Shown here piece by piece: positions 57,793 through 64,000 of a stretch of DNA of 64,000 nucleotides. Every line of letters begins with the position of its first letter. Position 1 is the first letter of the stretch. This DNA is from an uncultured Solirubrobacterales bacterium. Its GTDB lineage: Bacteria; Actinomycetota; Thermoleophilia; Solirubrobacterales; 70-9. The stretch lies in contig CAJAIJ010000050.1 in assembly GCA_903939845.1 (NCBI GenBank), positions 1 through 64,000 on the forward strand. The letters are read 5' to 3'. The notes under the pieces were generated by a model, which ran no database searches, was not told the DNA's origin, and saw nothing but the letters and a program-made list of their open reading frames with translations. Made by a program: the position numbers and the translations under genes.

Positions 57793-57835
57793 GCCTGAGC
57801 CGCCAGCAGAGAAACCAGAGAAAGGGTTCCGTCGG

Positions 57836-58225
57836 ATGTCCGAACCGAGTTATCCGGAAGACCTCCTCTATCACCCCGAACACGACTGGGCCCGAATCGA
57901 TGGCTCAGAGGCCACGCTCGGGATCACCTGGTATGCCCAGGACTCACTCGGCGAGGTCGTCTTCTTCGACGGACCCCAGCCGGGCGACACGATCTCGAAG
58001 GACTCCCCTTACGCCGAGGTCGAGTCGGTCAAGGCGGTCTCTGACGTGATCGCTCCACTCTCGGGAGAGGTGATCGAGGTCAACCCCGACCTGGCCGATG
58101 CCCCCGAAGCCGTCAACGCCGATCCGTACGGCACGGGCTGGATGGTCCGGATCAGAATTGCCGATCCCGCCGAGGCCGAGGCCCTCATGGACGCGGCGGC
58201 CTACCGTGCGAGTCTGGAGGCCTGA
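57836..58225 (+). CDS. gcvH: Glycine cleavage system H protein
   Basis: YHPEHDWARIDGSEATLGITWYAQDSLGEVVFFDGPQPGD...YAEVESVKAVSDVIAPLSGEV (lipoyl Lys). Confidence 0.96.
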   Translation: MSEPSYPEDLLYHPEHDWARIDGSEATLGITWYAQDSLGEVVFFDGPQPGDTISKDSPYAEVESVKAVSDVIAPLSGEVIEVNPDLADAPEAVNADPYGTGWMVRIRIADPAEAEALMDAAAYRASLEA

Positions 58226-58231
58226 GGGGCG

Positions 58232-59650
58232 ATGGCCGGATACTCACCTCTCACCGACTCCGACCGCGAGGCGATGCTCGGGGCCCTGGGTCTCGATTCC
58301 GTCGATCAGCTGTTCGAGACCGTGCCCGAGCAGGTCAGGCTCGACCGGCCGCTCGACCTCGCCCCGGGAGCGCCGGAGAACGAGGTCTTCGATCGGATGT
58401 CGGAGCTCGCCTCCCGCAACCGTGACCCCGAGGCCGACCCGTGCTTCCTCGGGGCAGGCATGTACGACCACTACGTGCCTGCGATCGTCGACGCAATCAC
58501 TTCGCGCTCGGAGTTCCTCACCCCGTACACCCCCTATCAGCCCGAGGTTTCCCAAGGTGGCCTCCAGGTCATGTTCGAGTTCCAGACCGCGATGTCGGAG
58601 CTGACCGGTCTCCCGGTCTCCAACGCCGGGCTATACGAAGGAGCATCGGCCGCGGCCGCAGCGGCCTACATGGCCATCGGGGCGACCGGGCGCCATCGAC
58701 TGATCGTCTCACGAGGCCTTCATCCCCATGCCAGAGAGGCTCTCGCCACCCATGCCGTCGGTTTCGGGTGTGAGATCGAGGAAGTAGGGCTGGCCGGGGG
58801 GCTGACCGACCCGGACGACCTCGCAAGGGCCCTCGACGACGAGACCGCCGTGGTGTTCCTCCAGAACCCGAACTTCCTCGGATCGGTCGAGGATCTGGCC
58901 GGGCTCTCCGAAGTGGCCCACGCAAGGGGGGCCCTCGTTGCGGCCTCGGTCGACCCGGTGACCCTGGGGATTCTGGAGTCACCGGGAAAGTGCGGGGTCG
59001 ATATCGCCTTCGGAGAAGGACAGGCACTCGGCAATCGACTCGACTTCGGCGGCCCGTCCTTCGCCTTCTTCTGTGCCGGCGAGGAACATCTGAGACGGAT
59101 GCCAGGGAGGATCGCGGGCGAGACCACAGACGTAGACGGTCGTCGGGGGTTCGTCCTCGCCCTCCAGACCCGAGAGCAGCACATTCGGAGGGAGAAGGCC
59201 ACCTCGAACATCTGCACCTCGCAGGCCCTCAACGCTCTGGCCGGCATGATCCACCTCGCCTGGCTCGGAAAGCAGGGCCTGGTCGAACTCGGCGCCCTGC
59301 TGGCACGAAGGACGGCCTTCGCACGGGACCAGATCAGCGCGATCGAGGGCTTCGAGCCGCTCCACGACGCTCCCGTGGTGCGTGAGTTCGCGGTCAGGTC
59401 CACGGCCGTCCCGGTCGAGATGCTGAGGGTCGGGGGCGATCAGGCCGGCAGGCCGCTGGCGGTCTATCCCCTCGCTCGGGATCTGCCCGAGTTCGGTGAT
59501 TCCTTCCTGGTCGCGATCACGGAGCAGCGCTCGATCGACGACATCCACTGGCTCGTCGACTCGCTTCGTGAGTCCGCATCTGGTGCACGACCTTCGTTCA
59601 ACGGCAACCGGATCGGAACCACCGATGCCGAACCGAGGAAGGCAGCCTGA
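58232..59650 (+). CDS. gcvPA: Glycine dehydrogenase (decarboxylating) subunit 1
   Basis: FLGAGMYDHYVPAIVDAITSRSEFLTPYTPYQPEVSQGGLQVMFEFQT. Confidence 0.96.
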   Translation: MAGYSPLTDSDREAMLGALGLDSVDQLFETVPEQVRLDRPLDLAPGAPENEVFDRMSELASRNRDPEADPCFLGAGMYDHYVPAIVDAITSRSEFLTPYTPYQPEVSQGGLQVMFEFQTAMSELTGLPVSNAGLYEGASAAAAAAYMAIGATGRHRLIVSRGLHPHAREALATHAVGFGCEIEEVGLAGGLTDPDDLARALDDETAVVFLQNPNFLGSVEDLAGLSEVAHARGALVAASVDPVTLGILESPGKCGVDIAFGEGQALGNRLDFGGPSFAFFCAGEEHLRRMPGRIAGETTDVDGRRGFVLALQTREQHIRREKATSNICTSQALNALAGMIHLAWLGKQGLVELGALLARRTAFARDQISAIEGFEPLHDAPVVREFAVRSTAVPVEMLRVGGDQAGRPLAVYPLARDLPEFGDSFLVAITEQRSIDDIHWLVDSLRESASGARPSFNGNRIGTTDAEPRKAA

Positions 59651-61197
59651 TGACCGAAGGATCTGAGGTCGTTCCGGGAACGACGCCGGAGACGGCGCTC
59701 GAGACGCCGCAGCAGGCCGACAGGGCCCGGACGATCTTCGAGAAGTCCGTACCTGGACGGCGGGCGGCCAGGCTCGCAGAGGCAGGCATCGAGGAACGGC
59801 CCCTCGACGAACTGATTCCGGCCGATCTTCTGAGAGATGAGCCCCCCGGACTGCCCGAGGTCTCCGAGCCCGAGATCGTCCGCCACTACAACCGTCTTTC
59901 ACGCCGGAACTTCGACCTCGACACCGGCTTCTACCCGCTCGGGTCTTGCACGATGAAGTACAACCCCCGGCTCAACGAGCGGGTCGCGGCCCTCCCGTCG
60001 TTCTCCCGCCTCCATCCCGCGACCAATCCCGAGGATGCCCAGGGTGCTCTCGAGTTGATGTTCCTTCTCCAGGAGGCGCTGTCCGAGATCTGCGGGCTTC
60101 CGCATGTGAGCCTTCAGCCTTCGGCCGGCTCTCAGGGTGAGCTGGCCGGGTTGCTCCTGACCAGAGCCTGGCAGGCCGACAAGGGCAGGAACCCGACCAA
60201 GGTCCTGACTCCGGACACGGCTCATGGGACAAATCCGGCCTCGGTCGCGATGGCCGGCTACGAAGCGGTCAAGGTCGCCACGAATCCCTCGGGAGGCGTC
60301 GATCTCGACGACCTGAGGTCCAAGCTCGATGGCGACGTGGCCTGCTTGATGTTGACCAACCCGAACACGCTCGGTCTGTTCGATCCGAACATCTCCGAGA
60401 TCGCCGGGCTCGTTCACGACGAGGGCGGGCTCCTCTATTACGACGGAGCCAACCTGAACGCGATCATGGGTCTTGCGAGGCCAGGGGACATGGGGTTCGA
60501 CATCGTCCACGTCAATCTCCACAAGTCTTTTTCACAGCCCCACGGAGGCGGCGGGCCTGGCGCGGGACCGATTGCGGTTTCCGAGACTGTCGAGCCCTTC
60601 CTGCCCAGACCCCAGGTCGTCCGTCGGCCCGGATCGGCCGGAGTCCCCGAGTTCGACCTCGACTTCGACCGTCCGAAGTCGATCGGCCGGATGCGTGGAT
60701 TCCAGGGGAACTTCGGTGTGTTCGTCAGGTCGTTCGCGTACATCCTCAGTCTCGGTGGCGACGGACTCCGGGAGGCCTCGGAGGGCGCAGTCCTCAACGC
60801 CAACTACCTCAGGAAGAGACTCTCGGAAGGGCGGGCCGGCCGCTACCTCCCGATCGGGTTCGATCAGCCCTGCATGCATGAGTTCGTCCTGTCCGGCGGA
60901 CCGATGAAGAAGGAACTCGGACTCAAGACTCTGGATCTGGCCAAGCGGATCCTCGACTTCGGCTTCCATCCTCCCACCGTGTACTTCCCGCAGCTGGTCG
61001 AGGAGGCCCTGATGATCGAACCGGTCGAGACCGAGTCACGCGAGACGCTCGACTCGTTCGCCGATGCGATCGAGCAGATCCTGGAGGAGGCCGAGCGGGA
61101 TCCCGAGATCGCGATGGGCGCCCCTTACACGACTCCCGTGAGGCGTCTCGACGAAGTCGGTGCCACCCGGAATCCGGTTCTTCGGGAAGCCGCCTGA
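59650..61197 (+). CDS. gcvPB: Glycine dehydrogenase (decarboxylating) subunit 2
   Basis: FYPLGSCTMKYNPRLNE; PLP lysine VNLHKSFSQPHGGGGPG. Confidence 0.96.
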   Translation: MTEGSEVVPGTTPETALETPQQADRARTIFEKSVPGRRAARLAEAGIEERPLDELIPADLLRDEPPGLPEVSEPEIVRHYNRLSRRNFDLDTGFYPLGSCTMKYNPRLNERVAALPSFSRLHPATNPEDAQGALELMFLLQEALSEICGLPHVSLQPSAGSQGELAGLLLTRAWQADKGRNPTKVLTPDTAHGTNPASVAMAGYEAVKVATNPSGGVDLDDLRSKLDGDVACLMLTNPNTLGLFDPNISEIAGLVHDEGGLLYYDGANLNAIMGLARPGDMGFDIVHVNLHKSFSQPHGGGGPGAGPIAVSETVEPFLPRPQVVRRPGSAGVPEFDLDFDRPKSIGRMRGFQGNFGVFVRSFAYILSLGGDGLREASEGAVLNANYLRKRLSEGRAGRYLPIGFDQPCMHEFVLSGGPMKKELGLKTLDLAKRILDFGFHPPTVYFPQLVEEALMIEPVETESRETLDSFADAIEQILEEAERDPEIAMGAPYTTPVRRLDEVGATRNPVLREAA

Positions 61198-61298
61198 GGG
61201 CTTCCACCGGGCCGCTCGTGGGTGGTACGCCGGCCCGGGTTCACGTGTAGATTTGCCTTTCCGCCGCCACGAAAGCCGAACCGACAAGGGGTAGATAG

Positions 61299-62462
61299 AT
61301 GACGACCGCCACGACTACAGAGGGTCAGTATTCGCTCAACCAGGAGCAGCGCGACTTCCTCGAGGTGATCCGACAGATGGTGGTCGAGAAGGTCGCCCCT
61401 CGGGCGGCCGAAATCGACGAGACCGGAGAGTTTCCCGAGGACATCAGGCAGCTCTTCGCCGAGCACGACATCTTCGGTCTCCCGTTCGAGCAGAAATATG
61501 GCGGAACCGGCACCGGGGAGCTGATGCTCTGTCTCGCCATCGAGGAGATATCGAAGGCCTGCGCTTCCTCGGGAGTGATGCTCGCCGCCCAGGATCTCTC
61601 CTCGCTCCCGATCAGGCTTTACGGCTCCGACGACCTCAAGGACCGCCTGTTGCCCGAGATGGCGGCCGGCCGGATCCTCGGTGCTTTCGCACTGTCCGAG
61701 CCGGAGGCCGGTTCGGACCCTGGCTCGATGCGGACCTCTGCGAAGAAGGTCGAGGGGGGATGGGTCCTCAACGGTGCAAAGAACTGGATCACCAACTCCG
61801 GCGTCGCCGACATCTACATCACGTTTGCGGTTTCGGATCACGACGTGAAGTTCTCTCAGGGGATTACGGCCTTCGCCGTCCGTGGCGATGCCGAGGGTTT
61901 CAGGATCGATTCGCTGGAGAAGAAGATGGGCATGAAGGGATCCCCGACCGGATCTCCGGTCTACGAAGATGTCTTCGTTCCTGATGAAGACGTGATCGGC
62001 GAGCCCGGCGAAGGCTTCAAGGTCGCTATGGCGACTCTCGACAGGTCGCGTCTTGGGATCGCGGCTCAGGCCGTGGGCATCGCCCAGGGGGCGACCGACT
62101 TCGCGGCGAACTACGCCAAGGAGAGGATCGCCTTCGGGAAGCCGATCAATCGCCTCCAGGGAATCCAGTTCAAGCTGGCCGACATGGAGACCCACACCGC
62201 CGCTGCCCGGGAGCTGCTCTACCGGGCCGCCTCCATGGCGGAGCAGGACGACCCCGGACTGGGCAAGTTCTCCGCGATGGCCAAGCTGTTTGCTTCCGAC
62301 GTGGCCATGGACGTGACGGTCGAGGCCGTCCAGGTCCTCGGCGGCTTCGGTTATGTCAAGGAGTATCCGGTCGAACGGATGATGCGGGATGCCAAGTTGA
62401 CCCAGATCTACGAAGGGACCAACGAGATCCAGCGGGTCGTAGTGGCGCGGACACTGGCCTGA
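61299..62462 (+). CDS. Acyl-CoA dehydrogenase
   Basis: AFALSEPEAGSDPGSMRT; QVLGGFGYVKEYPVERMMRDAKLTQIYEGTNEIQRVVVAR. Confidence 0.96.
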   Translation: MTTATTTEGQYSLNQEQRDFLEVIRQMVVEKVAPRAAEIDETGEFPEDIRQLFAEHDIFGLPFEQKYGGTGTGELMLCLAIEEISKACASSGVMLAAQDLSSLPIRLYGSDDLKDRLLPEMAAGRILGAFALSEPEAGSDPGSMRTSAKKVEGGWVLNGAKNWITNSGVADIYITFAVSDHDVKFSQGITAFAVRGDAEGFRIDSLEKKMGMKGSPTGSPVYEDVFVPDEDVIGEPGEGFKVAMATLDRSRLGIAAQAVGIAQGATDFAANYAKERIAFGKPINRLQGIQFKLADMETHTAAARELLYRAASMAEQDDPGLGKFSAMAKLFASDVAMDVTVEAVQVLGGFGYVKEYPVERMMRDAKLTQIYEGTNEIQRVVVARTLA

Positions 62463-62476
62463 ACGGGAACGCGCGC

Positions 62477-63472
62477 TTGAGGATCTTTTCCGGAATCCAG
62501 CCCACCGGCGAGAAGCATCTCGGCAACTACATCGGTGCGATCAGGCAGTACGTCGAAGGCCAGGACCGTGCCGACCCGGCCATCTACTGCATAGTCGACC
62601 TGCACGCGATCACCGTTGCCTTCGATCCGGAAGAGCTCCGGAAGAGGCTGTACGACACGACCGCAATCCTGCTCGCCTCGGGCCTGGACCCCGAACGGTG
62701 CGTGCTGTTCAGGCAGTCGGACGTCCACGAACACACTGAACTGTGCTGGCTTTTGGCAGGCGTCTGTGCCCACGGCGACCTGAATCGAATGCACCAGTTC
62801 AAGGAGAAGTCCGAACGTCAGCGCGAACTGGTTTCAGCCGGGCTCTTCTTCTACCCGGTGCTTCAGGCAGCCGACGTGCTCGCCTATCGGGCTGACGAAG
62901 TCCCCGTGGGTGAAGACCAGCGTCAGCACATCGAGCTGATGAGAGAGATCGCTCGCCGCTTCAACGAGCGGTTCGGCGAGGTGCTGGTGGTGCCCGAGCA
63001 CAGGATCCCGGCTACCGGGGCCAAGGTGATGGACCTGCAGGAGCCCGAGCGGAAGATGTCGACCACCGTGGGGGCGGATTCCGGCCGGGTCTACCTGCTC
63101 GATGAGCCGGATGCGATCCGGTCCAAGTTCGGATCGGCCGTGACCGATTCCGGACGGGAAATTCTCCGGGCACCCGACAAGGCCGGCATCTCCAACATGA
63201 TCGGGATCCTCGCCGTCGCGACCGACAGGTCCGAGCAGGAGGTCGAGGCCGAGTTCGCAGAGGCCGGTTACGGCGATTTCAAGAAGGCCGTCGCCGAAGC
63301 CGTAGTCGAGTATCTGCGCCCGGTCAGGGAGGCCTACCCCGCGATACGGGAAGACGAGAAGAACCTGGAGCGGATCCTCGCAACCGGAGCCGGGCGGGCA
63401 CGGGAGATGGCATCCCAAACCCTCGGTGACGTCCGAGCCGCGATGGGGGTCGGTGTACCCCCTTCGGGGTGA
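62477..63472 (+). CDS. trpS: Tryptophanyl-tRNA synthetase
   Basis: TTG start; IFSGIQPTGEKHLGNYIGAI; KMSTT (KMSKS-like). Confidence 0.95.
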   Translation: MRIFSGIQPTGEKHLGNYIGAIRQYVEGQDRADPAIYCIVDLHAITVAFDPEELRKRLYDTTAILLASGLDPERCVLFRQSDVHEHTELCWLLAGVCAHGDLNRMHQFKEKSERQRELVSAGLFFYPVLQAADVLAYRADEVPVGEDQRQHIELMREIARRFNERFGEVLVVPEHRIPATGAKVMDLQEPERKMSTTVGADSGRVYLLDEPDAIRSKFGSAVTDSGREILRAPDKAGISNMIGILAVATDRSEQEVEAEFAEAGYGDFKKAVAEAVVEYLRPVREAYPAIREDEKNLERILATGAGRAREMASQTLGDVRAAMGVGVPPSG

Positions 63473-63497
63473 CCGACCGCTCGAATACTCTGTTGCT

Positions 63498-64000
63498 GTG
63501 GCACTGAGGGCAGGACTTCTCGACCTCGACCTGGACCTCGACGTCTTCGTCGGACCCTTCGACCTGCTCCTGACCATCGTGCTGCGGGAGGAGGTCAGCC
63601 TGCTCGAGGTGGAGCTGGGGGAGATCGCGGCCGCCTATGTCGAGCGGCTGGAGGAGCAGGGCGAGATCGAGCTCGACGTGGCTACCGAGTTCCTGATCCT
63701 GATCGCCTCTCTGCTCGAGCTGAAGTCCCGTCTGATGCTCCCCGGAGCCGACGAAGACCTGGCTTCGATGGAGCCGGCCGAGGCGGTGGAGGAGCTGGTG
63801 TCCCGCATGCTCGAATATCGGCGCTACCGTGACGCTGCAGCGGTCCTCGATCAGATCTTCGCGAAGGAGAGGCCGTTCCTCTTCAGGTCCGCTCCACTGC
63901 CTCCGGAGCTACGGAGGGTCGCGGTCGAGAGTGCGACCAAGGTCTATGAGCCCGATTCGCTTGCGTCCGCGATCGGAGATCTGCTCACCCCTCCGGAACA
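63498..64000 (+). CDS. scpA: Segregation and condensation protein A, truncated by window end
   Basis: GTG start; LDLDVFVGPFDLLLTIVLREEVSLLEVELGEIAAAYVERL; open to end of window. Confidence 0.9.
   Translation, partial: MALRAGLLDLDLDLDVFVGPFDLLLTIVLREEVSLLEVELGEIAAAYVERLEEQGEIELDVATEFLILIASLLELKSRLMLPGADEDLASMEPAEAVEELVSRMLEYRRYRDAAAVLDQIFAKERPFLFRSAPLPPELRRVAVESATKVYEPDSLASAIGDLLTPPE

Noticed and set aside
63458-63475. Short CCCC-CTTC-GGGG hairpin at the trpS end as a terminator
   Set aside because: Short stem, no U-tract and it overlaps the trpS 3' coding end; scpA starts 25 nt later
1-64000. CRISPR arrays, IS elements or transposases
   Set aside because: No regularly spaced direct repeats or transposase/integrase ORFs noticed on reading; window looks like core chromosome

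Overview
The window is high-GC bacterial chromosome. Gene content and order suggest a deep-branching actinobacterium, possibly Thermoleophilia/Solirubrobacterales (inference only). It is almost fully coding. From left to right: M23 peptidase; six-gene mce operon; two paralogous secreted proteins; ArsR/YgaP-TM/MMPL operon; tRNA-Leu(CAG) and tRNA-Glu(CTC); two APC-USP permeases with two TrkA/RCK proteins; GH24-type secreted lysozyme; DedA; a cobalamin-riboswitch-led ECF transporter locus; glpD; a rho-like gene with a degenerate active site; DUF192; two-component system plus a minimal Tad module; a complete dcw cluster (mraZ to ftsZ); gcvT-H-PA-PB; acyl-CoA dehydrogenase; trpS; partial scpA. The best candidate for an undescribed system is the locus at about 25.06-31.44 kb. 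A B12 riboswitch leads an ECF transporter. The locus also encodes two secreted DUF4430 (transcobalamin C-terminal-like) proteins and an S-component fused to an extracellular prenyltransferase/squalene-cyclase-type alpha/alpha toroid. It looks like a dispersed, bacterial intrinsic-factor/transcobalamin-like capture system wired to an ECF importer. Second best is the Rho paralog lacking the Walker A lysine, the Q-loop and the arginine-finger region. All family assignments come from reading motifs by eye; no database search was run.
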